Assembly (NCBI GenBank): GCA_024637295.1
Contig: JAGXFL010000002.1
Location: forward strand, 177,505-241,504
Source of the DNA: Sulfuricurvum sp.
Lineage (GTDB): Bacteria > Campylobacterota > Campylobacteria > Campylobacterales > Sulfurimonadaceae
Direction of reading: 5' to 3'
DNA length: 64,000 bases
In this document: positions 34,092-43,456 of the stretch, in pieces
Layout: every line of letters begins with the position of its first letter
Position numbering within the stretch: the first letter of the stretch is position 1
Translations under genes and position numbers: made by a program
The notes under the pieces: generated by a model
The model's database searches: none
Seen by the model: only the letters and a program-made list of their open reading frames with translations
Told to the model about the DNA's origin: nothing

Positions 34092-35459
34092 ATGTTTGAT
34101 TTTGATAAGTTTACACAATACTCCAAACCGGGTCCTCGTTACACGAGTTATCCCACAGCGCTAGAGTTTAGTGATGCTTTTGGTTATGCCGCATATTTGG
34201 ACAAATTAAAGGGACAAGATCCGAAAAGTCCCCTTTCCCTTTATTTTCATTTGCCTTTTTGTAAAAATGCCTGTTACTTTTGTGGGTGTAATGTAGTCTT
34301 CACCTCCAAAGAGGACAAAAAAGAGCGCTATATCGATTATCTCCTTCGAGAGATGGAGATATTGGCGCAGCATATCGATACCTCACGCCCTGTAATACAA
34401 CTTCATTTTGGCGGCGGTACACCGACGTTTTTTGATGCCGAACAACTGGGTCGTATTATCCGTGCGATCAAGAGCCGTTTTACAAACTTCACCGGCGATG
34501 CTGAGATAAGTTGTGAAATCGATCCGCGCCATATCAACGAAGAGCAGATGAAGGTGATGAGCGATGCCGGATTCAATCGGGTGAGCTTTGGCATTCAGGA
34601 CTTTGATGAGAAGGTGCAAGTGGCGGTTCACCGTGTACAGCCTTATGAGATCACTAAAGCGGCGATGGACTTGGCACGAAAATACAATATGGTGAGTGTC
34701 AATGTCGATCTTATCTACGGCTTACCGTATCAGAACCTCGAGACGTTCAAAAAGACATTGGAACTCTCTGTATCCTTAGACCCTGACCGTTTTGCGGTCT
34801 TTAACTATGCCCATATCCCATGGCTTAAGAAGACGATGCGTAAGATCGATGAGACGACGTTACCGTTGCCTGCCGAAAAGCTCTCTATTATGCGCTACAC
34901 CATCGATTACATGGAGTCTAAGGGATACAAGATGATCGGTATGGATCATTTCGCAAAACCGCAAGACGAGTTGTTTAAAGCGATCGAAAAAGGGGAGCTG
35001 CACCGCAACTTCCAAGGGTACACGACCAAAGGGGGTGCTGATCTCATCGGTATCGGTCTCACATCCATAGGGGAAGGGGCTGATTATTACGCGCAGAACT
35101 TCAAAGAGATGGCAGAGTATGAGGCGGCCATTGATGCCGGAAGACTCCCTTTTGAACGCGGTATCGCACTCACAGAAGACGACCGTATCCGTCAGTATGT
35201 CATTATGGAGCTCATGAGTAACTTCAAACTTGATATAGGACGATTTGAATCGATGTTCAACGTGACGTTTAGTAATTATTTTTCAGATGCGTTGGAGAGT
35301 CTCAAGCCGTTTGAAAACGACGGACTTTTGAGTATCACACCTAAAAGTATTGAGTGTTCTCCTACGGGAACATTATTGATCCGAAATATCGCGATGGCAT
35401 TTGATGCGTATATGCACGTACACGCCAAGAGCGATAAAACCTTTAGTAAGACGGTATAG
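34092..35459 (+). CDS. hemN: Oxygen-independent coproporphyrinogen III oxidase
   Basis: 455 aa, typical HemN length. The radical-SAM cysteines are in CKNACYFCGC (CxxxCxxC), with GGGTPTFF and INVDLIYGLP-like motifs (VNVDLIYGLPYQ). It decarboxylates coproporphyrinogen III to protoporphyrinogen IX without oxygen in heme synthesis. It heads an operon with an Fe-S protein (2-bp gap) and a heme-related barrel protein. Confidence 0.96.
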   Translation: MFDFDKFTQYSKPGPRYTSYPTALEFSDAFGYAAYLDKLKGQDPKSPLSLYFHLPFCKNACYFCGCNVVFTSKEDKKERYIDYLLREMEILAQHIDTSRPVIQLHFGGGTPTFFDAEQLGRIIRAIKSRFTNFTGDAEISCEIDPRHINEEQMKVMSDAGFNRVSFGIQDFDEKVQVAVHRVQPYEITKAAMDLARKYNMVSVNVDLIYGLPYQNLETFKKTLELSVSLDPDRFAVFNYAHIPWLKKTMRKIDETTLPLPAEKLSIMRYTIDYMESKGYKMIGMDHFAKPQDELFKAIEKGELHRNFQGYTTKGGADLIGIGLTSIGEGADYYAQNFKEMAEYEAAIDAGRLPFERGIALTEDDRIRQYVIMELMSNFKLDIGRFESMFNVTFSNYFSDALESLKPFENDGLLSITPKSIECSPTGTLLIRNIAMAFDAYMHVHAKSDKTFSKTV

Positions 35460-35461
35460 CC

Positions 35462-36748
35462 ATGTCAGCACACCCACACGATATTTTCAATTTTACCGAG
35501 ACCAGCGATGCGTGTATCAAATGTGGTAAGTGTATCCCTGTGTGTACGATTCACAATGTTAACGCCGATGAAGTAACAAGCCCTCGCGGTTTTATCGATC
35601 TTTTGGGTGCGTATCAGCGTGGGGAATTGGAATTGGATTTCAATGCCAAAGAGATTTTCGAGAGCTGTTTTCTATGCACTAACTGTACCGATGTCTGCCC
35701 CAAAGCATTGCCAACGGATATGGTTATTGAGCAAGTCCGTGCCGATTTAGCCGATAAATTTGGTATTGCATGGTTCAAGAGGTTGTTTTTCTATCTATTA
35801 CGCCACCGTACGACCATGGACATTCTCTTCAAACTCGGATATGTATTCCAAACATGTGGTTTTAAAATCAAAGCCCAAACACAATCAATGGAACCAAGAT
35901 TTAGCCTTCCCATCATCAAAAAAGACCGTCTTTTGCCCTCAATGGGAAAAACGTCATTTTTGAACAGTTACCCTGAAAACATTTCAAACGGTGGTAAACG
36001 TCGTGTCGCAGTCTTCATCGGATGTCTTGCAAACTACAATTACACAGAGATCGGCAAGGGTCTAGTCGAGATACTCGAAGAGCTGCAAATCGATGTTTTT
36101 ATCCCAAAAAAACAGCTTTGTTGTGGGGCACCTGCATATTTCACGGGTGATTTTGCAACGGTCGATCATAATGCCAAGAAAAACATAGAGTATTTTGAGA
36201 GTTTTGCCGCGGACGTTGAGGCGATCATTATCCCCGAAGCCACCTGCAGTGCGATGATCAAAATCGACTATGAGCACTTTTTCCACGATCAGCCACAGTG
36301 GTTGGAACGTGCGAAAAACATCAAAAGCAAAGTATTTATGGCAACCGAATGGTTGGAGGGCAATACGAATCTAAAAGAGGTTCTGGCTTCCAAAGGAAAA
36401 AGTGATTTGGTCGTGACCTATCACGATCCATGCCATGCTCGTAAGATGCAGGGGATTTATCAGGAGCCACGCCGTTTGGTTGCTCAAAATTACACGATTA
36501 CAGAGATGAGTGACCCCAATGTCTGCTGCGGTTTTGGTGGCGTGACGATGCAGACTGAAAAGTTTTACTTGGCACAAGCGGCAGGGAAACCAAAAGCGGC
36601 GATGATCGCCAAGACGGGTGCGCAAATCGTTACCGCAGAGTGCAGTGCGTGCCGTATGCAGATCAACAACTCGATGTTTGAGGCGAATGTCGATGTGGTC
36701 TTTAAAAATCCTATAGAGCTTATGGCCGAAGCGTTGAAAAGTAAATGA
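35462..36748 (+). CDS. Fe-S/CCG-domain oxidoreductase subunit (GlpC/LutA/GlcF-like)
   Basis: 428 aa. Two [4Fe-4S] motifs lie at the N-terminus (CIKCGKCIPVC and CFLCTNCTDVCP), and two cysteine-rich CCG domains follow (LCCGAPAYFTGDFA, HDPCHARK, NVCCGFGGVTM, ECSACRMQI). Such proteins carry electrons for glycolate, lactate or glycerol-3-phosphate dehydrogenases, or resemble heterodisulfide reductase subunit D. No flavin dehydrogenase gene is next to it; instead it lies with hemN and a heme-binding family gene, so its partner is unknown. Overlaps the next gene by 4 bp. Confidence 0.88.
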   Translation: MSAHPHDIFNFTETSDACIKCGKCIPVCTIHNVNADEVTSPRGFIDLLGAYQRGELELDFNAKEIFESCFLCTNCTDVCPKALPTDMVIEQVRADLADKFGIAWFKRLFFYLLRHRTTMDILFKLGYVFQTCGFKIKAQTQSMEPRFSLPIIKKDRLLPSMGKTSFLNSYPENISNGGKRRVAVFIGCLANYNYTEIGKGLVEILEELQIDVFIPKKQLCCGAPAYFTGDFATVDHNAKKNIEYFESFAADVEAIIIPEATCSAMIKIDYEHFFHDQPQWLERAKNIKSKVFMATEWLEGNTNLKEVLASKGKSDLVVTYHDPCHARKMQGIYQEPRRLVAQNYTITEMSDPNVCCGFGGVTMQTEKFYLAQAAGKPKAAMIAKTGAQIVTAECSACRMQINNSMFEANVDVVFKNPIELMAEALKSK

Positions 36749-37230
36749 CCACTATTGAAGTAGAAGATTTTCTAGCAGGGTTTAAGACCTGCATGATCGC
36801 CTCATTGACTCCAGAGGCAAAAGCGTACGCGTCAACGGCACCCTTTGCGCAGGATGGACATACGTTTTATATTTTGATCAGTACGGTGGCACAGCACGGT
36901 AAAAATTTGCTTGCAACGGATAATGTATCTTTATTGTTTGCAGAAGATGAAAGTATTTGTGCACAGGCATTTGCGCGTAAACGCATTACAATTGAAGCCT
37001 CAGTAAAAGAAGTAGTACGTGATACAAGAGATTTTGAGGTTGGTGTAAATCTTTTGAAAAATCGTTTTGATACCGAACTCGTAGAGAATTTGGCTAAAAT
37101 GGGTGATTTTCATCTATTTGCTCTATGTGCTCAAAGTGGCAGTGCGGTTATGGGGTTTGGTCAAGCATATCGTTTGGATGAAAATTTGGAAGTGGTGGAT
37201 TCTATTAGCGGCCACCATCAAAGGAAGTAA
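36745..37230 (+). CDS. HugZ/PNPOx-like split-barrel protein (heme-related)
   Basis: 161 aa. The fold is a pyridoxamine-phosphate-oxidase-type split barrel (CMIASLTPEAKAYASTAPFA, ILISTVAQHGKNLLATDNVSLLF). The C-terminal segment DFHLFALCAQSGSAVMGFGQAYRL matches the DFxLF...GFGxAY signature of HugZ/HutZ heme-binding and degrading proteins. It lacks the extra domain of longer HugZ proteins. Co-transcription with hemN supports a role in heme handling, though flavin binding is also possible. Confidence 0.75.
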   Translation: MTTIEVEDFLAGFKTCMIASLTPEAKAYASTAPFAQDGHTFYILISTVAQHGKNLLATDNVSLLFAEDESICAQAFARKRITIEASVKEVVRDTRDFEVGVNLLKNRFDTELVENLAKMGDFHLFALCAQSGSAVMGFGQAYRLDENLEVVDSISGHHQRK

Positions 37231-38049
37231 ATGGAATATTGGCAGCACATCTACGAACATTTTAATCCTGTAGCGTTTAATCTAGGCCCCATCCCCGTCC
37301 ACTGGTACGGGTTGATGTACGTTTTGGCATTGCTGAGTGCTTTACTCATCGCCAAATGGATCGTCAAAAAAGACGGTATTAATATCACCAAGCAACAATT
37401 GGATGACTATTTTGTCTATGCCGAAATAGGGGTGATTTTGGGTGCTCGTTTTGGGTATATCCTTTTTTACGATACCCATACGATGTACTATCTGACACAA
37501 CCATGGCAGATATTCAATCCGTTTATGGACGGTCATTTTGTTGGTATTCGGGGGATGAGTTTTCACGGTGCGATTTTTGGATTTTTACTTGCTTCACTTC
37601 TTTATGCACGACGACACAGGGTCTCTTTTGGGATGCTTATGGATTTGGTTGCGGTTTCGGTTCCTCTTGGATATGTATTTGGCCGTATCGGGAACTTTCT
37701 TAATCAAGAACTCATCGGACGTTCTACCGATGTACCGTGGGGAATCTATGTATATAACACGCTGTGTCACCCATCACAGCTGTATGAAGCATTTATCGAG
37801 GGGTTTGTTATATTTATCATTATTTATACTTACCGAGCTCGTAAAGCGTTTGAGGGAGAGTTGATCCTTCTTTATGGATTTTTATACGGTATCGGTCGTG
37901 CGGGAGTTGAGTTTTACCGTGCCCCTGATGCGCAAATCGGTTACATCGTGGGGAACTGGATGACTTTGGGGATGGCGCTTAGTCTGTCGATGGCTGTTGT
38001 CTCTGCGGTGATTTGGATTGTGCTTCAAAAACGTATACAAAAGGTGTGA
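37231..38049 (+). CDS. lgt: Prolipoprotein diacylglyceryl transferase
   Basis: 272 aa, seven membrane segments. The Lgt signature GRIGNFLNQELIGR and HPSQLYEAFIEG are present. It transfers diacylglyceryl from phosphatidylglycerol to the lipobox cysteine of prolipoproteins at the inner membrane. It follows the HugZ-like gene without a gap and overlaps the 3' end of the convergent sensor kinase by 25 bp. Confidence 0.96.
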   Translation: MEYWQHIYEHFNPVAFNLGPIPVHWYGLMYVLALLSALLIAKWIVKKDGINITKQQLDDYFVYAEIGVILGARFGYILFYDTHTMYYLTQPWQIFNPFMDGHFVGIRGMSFHGAIFGFLLASLLYARRHRVSFGMLMDLVAVSVPLGYVFGRIGNFLNQELIGRSTDVPWGIYVYNTLCHPSQLYEAFIEGFVIFIIIYTYRARKAFEGELILLYGFLYGIGRAGVEFYRAPDAQIGYIVGNWMTLGMALSLSMAVVSAVIWIVLQKRIQKV

Positions 38050-39230
38050 ACCTCTTTTTCGTACGTGTAATTGAGATGAAACCCATGCATCTCGCAAACG
38101 GCTTGGGCGATATACAGCCCCAATCCTAATCCCCCTTCGCTTCTTTCGGTCACAAATGCCTGCAATGCCTCTTCGACAGGGCGCTTTAACGGTTCACCTT
38201 TATTTTGTATACAAATGCTGTGATTATCACAGGTGATATGGATGGGCAAAGAGGTCGCATGGCGCACTGCATTGTCAATGAGATTTTGCAATGCGCTGGT
38301 GAAAAGTTCCTGATCGACAGTGATGCGTTGATCGCATGGGTCGCAGCTTATTTTTTCATCATGGATGACCAAACGCTCAACAGCGGTTGCGATCATGGTG
38401 GAGATGCTAACAGGGGCACGCTGCAGATGAAAAGCATGCATCTTTTCAATCTGAGCCATCTGGATGATAAGATGTTCCATGCGTGAAAACAGTTTTCCCA
38501 ATAAAGTCGTATTGGAACTTGGTTCTTCAAGTTCGACGATGAGTTTTCCCTTCATGATGGGAGTTTTGAGTTCATGCATGATATTGCGTAAAAAAAGTTC
38601 TCGTGAAGATCTGAGTTTGTTTTGTTTTTCCAATGCTGTATAAAAAGCGTTGGATATGAGGGCGATCTCATCTTTCCCCTGACTGATGATATGGGGTATT
38701 TTTTCACCTTCTCCATAGCGCTTGATCTGTTCATACAGATGTTTTAACGGCAATAGATTACGCCATAGCAGCAGATACATGCTAATAAGCCCGCCCATGA
38801 GGGCAAAGAACAAAAACCAGACAAAATAATAGGTCACACCTTCGGCGGTATCTCGATAGAACATGACGCAGTGCTCTCGTCCAAGGGCGTATATCACCCC
38901 TTGTGCATCACGATAGATCGAGACGTGTACATCGTTAAGACGCAGTTTTTCTTCTAGAAAATCGGGGAGGAGCAATTGTTTGGCTTGCTGGTCTAATCCA
39001 TTAACGGATTTAAATCCCAGCATTGTCAGTTTTTTTGCTTGTCCTGCGCATGAGAGGTGCTGAATAAGATCAAGTGAATTGGACAGTTCAATGGATCGAT
39101 GGACAAAGAGTTGCTGGCGCTGGGCCTCTTGCTGATGATACGCAGAGGTCAAAAGAAGGATCAAGACAATAGAGGCAATGATGAAAAATGCGTGGAGTTT
39201 AAAAAATACAGAATAGCGACGGATGATCAT
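38025..39230 (-). CDS. ArsS/CpxA-like sensor histidine kinase
   Basis: 401 aa. TM1 at ~11-31, a periplasmic loop of ~105 residues, TM2 (FVWFLFFALMGGLISMYLLL), HAMP, HisKA with IMHELKTPIMKGKL, and HATPase ending GGLGLGLYIAQAVC. The HELKTPI-KGK box is like that of Helicobacter pylori ArsS. The gene follows its response regulator (4-bp overlap) and a Spy/CpxP-like gene, so envelope or acid/metal stress is the likely signal. The C-terminus overlaps lgt on the other strand. Confidence 0.9.
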   Translation of the reverse strand: MIIRRYSVFFKLHAFFIIASIVLILLLTSAYHQQEAQRQQLFVHRSIELSNSLDLIQHLSCAGQAKKLTMLGFKSVNGLDQQAKQLLLPDFLEEKLRLNDVHVSIYRDAQGVIYALGREHCVMFYRDTAEGVTYYFVWFLFFALMGGLISMYLLLWRNLLPLKHLYEQIKRYGEGEKIPHIISQGKDEIALISNAFYTALEKQNKLRSSRELFLRNIMHELKTPIMKGKLIVELEEPSSNTTLLGKLFSRMEHLIIQMAQIEKMHAFHLQRAPVSISTMIATAVERLVIHDEKISCDPCDQRITVDQELFTSALQNLIDNAVRHATSLPIHITCDNHSICIQNKGEPLKRPVEEALQAFVTERSEGGLGLGLYIAQAVCEMHGFHLNYTYEKEVHTFCIRF

Positions 39231-39889
39231 AAGGTGAATTGGTAACCCATTCCACGTACGGAGCGAATGAGCGTAGGATGCTTTGGATTGGGTTCTATTT
39301 TTTGGCGAATACGGCTGATGAGTACATCGATACTACGTTCCGAACTCTCCCATTGGATCGATACGGCATTGTTGGCAATAAAATCACGTGAGATGATCTG
39401 CTGATGATGTTTGATCAACAGGGAGAGTACTTCAAACTCCGCGCGTGTCAGCGGTAAAAGTTGCCCCTCTTTGTAGATACCGTTTTCATCCACACGAAAC
39501 ATCTCTCTGGACGATTGAATCGTCTTGCCGCTGCTACGTCTGAGAAGACTTTGGATACGGGCGACCAATTCACGCGGTTCATAAGGTTTTGGGAGATAGT
39601 CATCAGCCCCCAATTCGAGTGCGACTACTTTGTCTGTTAGATCACTGCGAGCTGAGGAGATGATAATGGGGATATCACTGCGTTCTCGTAAAATACGGCA
39701 CACATCCAGTCCGTCAATATCGGGGAGGGTAAGATCAAGGATAACTAAATCATACGATTCGATGGAGAGTGAATTGAGAGCGGTTTGCGGATGGGCATAG
39801 CTAATGACCTCCATTTGATAACGACTTAGATACTGCGTCAATAGATCAGCAATTTCTAAGTCGTCTTCGATGAGGAGGATCTTGATCAT
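39227..39889 (-). CDS. OmpR-family response regulator (ArsR/CpxR-like)
   Basis: 220 aa. Receiver domain (ILLIEDDLEIADLLTQYL, phospho-Asp in YDLVILDLTLPDIDG, LPKPYEPRELVARI) and a winged-helix output domain (LTRAEFEVLSLLIKHH, ERSIDVLISRIRQKIEP, VRGMGYQF). It is the cognate partner of the following kinase and lies 3 bp downstream of the Spy-like gene. Confidence 0.93.
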   Translation of the reverse strand: MIKILLIEDDLEIADLLTQYLSRYQMEVISYAHPQTALNSLSIESYDLVILDLTLPDIDGLDVCRILRERSDIPIIISSARSDLTDKVVALELGADDYLPKPYEPRELVARIQSLLRRSSGKTIQSSREMFRVDENGIYKEGQLLPLTRAEFEVLSLLIKHHQQIISRDFIANNAVSIQWESSERSIDVLISRIRQKIEPNPKHPTLIRSVRGMGYQFTL

Positions 39890-39892
39890 ACG

Positions 39893-40258
39893 TTATTTTT
39901 TATCGCAGTTTTTGCATCCCATACCAGCTGCAGGTGCTTTTATTTTCATCTCTTTTTTCGGACACGCTTTAGGTGCTTCTTCAAATTTCTTCTGTTGATC
40001 AGGTGTCAACACTGCCATCATCTTTGTGTGCTGTTGATTATGAAAAGCTTTCCCCTCTTCACGGATCTTTTTTACCTGTACTTTTTGGGCATCACTTAAA
40101 CCCAATGCTTCCAAGTGTGGAGGAAGTTTTGAGGTATCGCATTGACATTTTTGTCCCATACCGCCTTGACAGCCTCCATTCATCATCCCGCCATTCATAG
40201 GGCAAGCCAACAATACTGTAGCACTAAGTGCAAGTGCTAATGCTAAAATCTTTTTCAT
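39893..40258 (-). CDS. Spy/CpxP-like periplasmic protein, Cys- and Met-rich
   Basis: 121 aa. A signal peptide (KKILALALALSATVLLACP) could be a lipobox (LLAC). The mature N-terminus is rich in Met, Gly and Cys (MNGGMMNGGCQGGMGQKCQC), then LSDAQKVQVKKIREE and MAVLTPDQQKKFEE show the LTxxQ motif of the Spy/CpxP family. The C-terminus has a second cysteine set (ACPKK, CKNCDKK). The metal-binding look suggests copper or other soft-metal sensing or buffering upstream of the two-component pair, as CpxP modulates CpxA. It is the first gene of a three-gene operon. Confidence 0.8.
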   Translation of the reverse strand: MKKILALALALSATVLLACPMNGGMMNGGCQGGMGQKCQCDTSKLPPHLEALGLSDAQKVQVKKIREEGKAFHNQQHTKMMAVLTPDQQKKFEEAPKACPKKEMKIKAPAAGMGCKNCDKK

Positions 40259-40340
40259 GAGGTACTCCGTGTGTTAATGTTTGAATACTGATATGATAGT
40301 CTAATTTTTTAGATATTCTACTAATCCAATGTTAACAGAT

Positions 40341-41348
40341 CTAATCGATCAGAGATAAGGGCGGATGTCCGAATTTTAATAATTCATACGTTTTAGGGGT
40401 GGCAAGACGTCCGCGTGAAGTACGTTCCAAATAGCCATTTGCCAGAAGATAGGGCTCGAGTACATCTTCGATAGTCCCCTCGTCTTCACTGAGAGCCGCG
40501 GCAATGGTACTTAACCCCATAGCCCGCCCTTTGGCATCCATGAGCAGTCTTAGCAACCGTATGTCCATCTCATCAAATCCGTGGGCATTTATCCCCAGTT
40601 GATCAAGCGCATACTGAGAACGTTCATGGATAATAGTCGCTTCATTCGCAACTTCAGCAAAATCACGTACCCTTTTGAGAAGGCGTAGAGCGATACGAGG
40701 GGTTCCGCGTGAGCGTTTCGCAATCTCTAAAGCTGCTTTATTGTCGATGCTTTTCCCCAGCTTTACTGCAGCTTGGATGATGATGGCGCACAGCTCATCG
40801 GGAGTGTAAAACTGCAGTCGAAAATTCATACCGAATCGATCACGCAAAGGATTGGAGAGCATCCCTGCACGGGTAGTCGCTCCGATGAGGGTAAAGCGCG
40901 GAAGATCGATTTTGACCGTTTGCGCCGCAGGACCGCTGCCTATGATGATGTCCAGACGAAAATCTTCCATCGAAGGATAGAGGATCTCTTCGACAGCAGG
41001 AGAGAGGCGATGTATCTCGTCGATGAAGAGAATGTCCCCTTCTTCGAGATTGGTGAGCAGTGCCGCGAGATCACCGCTTTTTTCGATCATCGGTGCGGCG
41101 GTTACTTTGATGTTGCTTCCCATCTCATTGGCGATAATAAGCGCCAGTGTCGTTTTTCCAAGACCCGGAGGGCCGTAAAAGAGGACATGATCGAGGGCTT
41201 CATTACGTTTACTGCTGGCTTCTATAAAGACGCCTAGATTTTTTTTAATCTGCTCTTGTCCAACATAGTCTGCCCACGCACTCGGACGCAACGAGAGTTC
41301 GGTTGCGTCTTCAGCGGTAAACTTTTCGATCTCTACGATGCGTTCCAC
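40341..41348 (-). CDS. ruvB: Holliday junction helicase subunit RuvB
   Basis: 335 aa. Walker [11 protein letters not shown], Walker [12 protein letters not shown], sensor [18 protein letters not shown], and the winged-helix end [15 protein letters not shown]. Drives branch migration of Holliday junctions with RuvA. It follows panB by 12 bp, the same order being common in Campylobacterota; ruvA is not in the window. Confidence 0.98.
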   Translation of the reverse strand: MERIVEIEKFTAEDATELSLRPSAWADYVGQEQIKKNLGVFIEASSKRNEALDHVLFYGPPGLGKTTLALIIANEMGSNIKVTAAPMIEKSGDLAALLTNLEEGDILFIDEIHRLSPAVEEILYPSMEDFRLDIIIGSGPAAQTVKIDLPRFTLIGATTRAGMLSNPLRDRFGMNFRLQFYTPDELCAIIIQAAVKLGKSIDNKAALEIAKRSRGTPRIALRLLKRVRDFAEVANEATIIHERSQYALDQLGINAHGFDEMDIRLLRLLMDAKGRAMGLSTIAAALSEDEGTIEDVLEPYLLANGYLERTSRGRLATPKTYELLKFGHPPLSLID

Positions 41349-41360
41349 TACACCAACCTC

Positions 41361-42149
41361 TTAGTAAACATAATTTTCATCCGGAAACGAGCGGTCTTTG
41401 ACTTCAGCACTGTATTGTTTGACCGCTTCTTTGACCGTTCCTGCAGCGTTGGCATATTGTTTGACAAATTTAGGGACAAACGGCTCATACAGACCCAACA
41501 TATCGGAGAAAACCAACACTTGACCATCCACACCGTTTCCTGCACCGATCCCTATAACGGGGATACTGACGCTTTGCGCTACACGGGTGGCAACATCGGC
41601 CTTGACCCCTTCGATAACGATGATAAACGCACCTGCATTTTCGATAGCACGAGCATCTTCAATGAGCACCAGTGCCTCATCTTCGGTTTTACCTTTGACT
41701 TTATAGCCACCCTCAGCACGGACGCTTTGCGGTAACAGTCCGATATGTCCGCATACCGCGATACCGTTTTGGGTCAGATATTTTACAAGATGGGCTTTAT
41801 CGGCTCCTCCTTCGATCTTGATGGCATCTGAGGGGGTCTCTTGGTAAACACGCAGGGCATTGGCAAAGGCGGTTTTCTCATCGATGTAGGTCCCAAAGGG
41901 CATATCGCAAATGACAAACGTATTGGGCGCCCCCTTGCAAACGGCTTGTGTGTGGTAGATCATGTGATCCATGGTGGCACTAAGGGTATCCGCATTGCCG
42001 CCAAAGCTCATGGTCAGACTGTCCCCGACGAGTAATATATCGGCACTCTCTTCGAACAATCTGGCAAACAATGCGTCATACGCCGTAATCATGACCAACG
42101 GCTCACCGTTTTTACGTTTTACAATGGTGCTAATGGAGTGTTTTTTCAT
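41361..42149 (-). CDS. panB: 3-methyl-2-oxobutanoate hydroxymethyltransferase
   Basis: 262 aa. Conserved motifs: MITAYDALFARL, LLVGDSLTMSFGG (metal-binding Asp), MPFGTY, KIEGG and PVIGIGAGNGVDGQVLVFSDMLGL. Catalyses the first step of pantothenate synthesis. Operon with ruvB. Confidence 0.97.
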   Translation of the reverse strand: MKKHSISTIVKRKNGEPLVMITAYDALFARLFEESADILLVGDSLTMSFGGNADTLSATMDHMIYHTQAVCKGAPNTFVICDMPFGTYIDEKTAFANALRVYQETPSDAIKIEGGADKAHLVKYLTQNGIAVCGHIGLLPQSVRAEGGYKVKGKTEDEALVLIEDARAIENAGAFIIVIEGVKADVATRVAQSVSIPVIGIGAGNGVDGQVLVFSDMLGLYEPFVPKFVKQYANAAGTVKEAVKQYSAEVKDRSFPDENYVY

Positions 42150-42253
42150 TATTTGCCTATCGTGAATATAATTAAGTAAGATAGTTTACCGAAAATTTTT
42201 ATGGCCTGTGCTTTTGCAGGCATGTTGACTATGGAGATTAAAGAAAACAGAGG

Positions 42254-42259
42254 TATAAT
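42254..42259 (+). promoter_or_regulatory. -10 element (TATAAT) of Hpt-trpA operon
   Basis: TATAAT 26 bp before ATG 42285. It lies inside a longer reading frame that could start at 42201, which argues that the true start is the later ATG. Confidence 0.45.
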
Positions 42260-42284
42260 TCACCAACACAGGAGTTCTGAATAC

Positions 42285-42689
42285 ATGGGCATTCGCAGCG
42301 ATTTAGAAAATAATTTTGATTTTGAAATCATCGATGAGTTTCTCGATCATTATTCGATGATGGTTGAGATCATGGAACCCCTTATCGTTGACTTGGGAAA
42401 CGAAGATCGTTACCATCGCAGTATCGAAGAGCTGTTTCGGATCTTTCATAACATCAAATCGGCTTCAGGTTACTTGCAACTCGAACCGATGGTGCGTATG
42501 GCAACCTTGGTCGAAGATGCATTTGAACAGCTAAGGACACGTGACACAGTGGTCAATGAAGAGACAATCTCGTGGCTGATCAGTGTTTCCGATATGTTTA
42601 TGCAGTGGCAAGAAGATTTCAAAATGGACAATGAACTCTCAAAAGTCCATTTTTCACTACTAATATTACCAGATATGGAGAAAGCGTGA
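42285..42689 (+). CDS. Hpt-domain phosphotransfer protein
   Basis: 134 aa from ATG 42285, with AGGAG ten bases upstream and a TATAAT box just before it. The phosphorylatable His is in IFHNIKSASGYLQL (Hpt signature HxxKGxxx, here HNIKSASG). The protein is a small all-helical single domain (FLDHYSMMVEIMEPLI ... MVRMATLVEDAFEQL). It can relay phosphate between hybrid kinases and response regulators; the partner is not known. Overlaps trpA by 4 bp (GTGA). A similar Hpt gene before trpA in relatives is plausible but not checked. Confidence 0.8.
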   Translation: MGIRSDLENNFDFEIIDEFLDHYSMMVEIMEPLIVDLGNEDRYHRSIEELFRIFHNIKSASGYLQLEPMVRMATLVEDAFEQLRTRDTVVNEETISWLISVSDMFMQWQEDFKMDNELSKVHFSLLILPDMEKA

Positions 42690-43426
42690 AGCACCTTGTA
42701 GCTTACATTACTGCGGGATATCCCGACACAGAATTTACGATTGATTTAGCGTTGGCATTGGGTCAAAATGGGGTTGATACGCTCGAGCTGGGTGTTCCGT
42801 TTTCCGATCCTGTCGCTGATGGTCCTGTGATCGAAGCGGCCAATGAACGCTCTTTGGCAAACGGTTTTCATTTTGCCGATATTCTCACCATCTCTGAAGC
42901 CATCGCCCCTTCCATCGATACCATGTGGATGGGCTATTTCAACCCGTTTTATCAATACGGCATGGAAAAACTGCTCGATCGTGCAAAAGCCATAGGGGTA
43001 AATGGTCTGATCATCCCCGACGTTCCTCACGAAGAGGCGCTTGCGTATCGCAACCTTTTTGAAAATCGCGGTTTAGCCAATATTTCATTCGTGGCACCGA
43101 CCGATGGTGAAGAGCGCATCGCGACCATCACCGCCAATGCGCGTAAGTTCATCTATCTCGTAGCCTACGCAGGGATCACGGGCAGCGGTCAGGCTGAGGA
43201 TTTGGGTGCAGTACTCTCGATGATCAAACATCATTCGCAAACGCCCGTATATGTCGGATTTGGGGTAAACGAGCAAACCGCACGTGAAAAAGTGCAGGGG
43301 GCAGATGGGGTCATCGTCGGTTCGTCGATTGTCAGTGTACTCTTGGACGACACCCTCAACTACACGCAAAAAATTTCAAAATGCTGCGAAATCACCCGCA
43401 ATATTAAATCAATCATCAACGACTAA
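42686..43426 (+). CDS. trpA: Tryptophan synthase alpha chain
   Basis: 246 aa with GTG start overlapping the Hpt stop. Catalytic Glu in DTLELGVPFSDPVADGP and Asp in GLIIPDVPHEEA; GITGSGQ and VYVGFGVNEQ bind the phosphate. Converts indole-3-glycerol phosphate to indole and glyceraldehyde-3-phosphate. No other trp genes are adjacent. Confidence 0.96.
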   Translation: MKHLVAYITAGYPDTEFTIDLALALGQNGVDTLELGVPFSDPVADGPVIEAANERSLANGFHFADILTISEAIAPSIDTMWMGYFNPFYQYGMEKLLDRAKAIGVNGLIIPDVPHEEALAYRNLFENRGLANISFVAPTDGEERIATITANARKFIYLVAYAGITGSGQAEDLGAVLSMIKHHSQTPVYVGFGVNEQTAREKVQGADGVIVGSSIVSVLLDDTLNYTQKISKCCEITRNIKSIIND

Positions 43427-43432
43427 TTCTGC

Positions 43433-43438
43433 TATAAT
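43433..43438 (+). promoter_or_regulatory. ssrA: -10 element (TATAAT) of tmRNA
   Basis: TATAAT in GCTATAATTGCG, 18 bp before the mature 5' end of tmRNA. The -35 is weak. Confidence 0.55.
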
Positions 43439-43456
43439 TGCGTATTCTCTTCTTTT

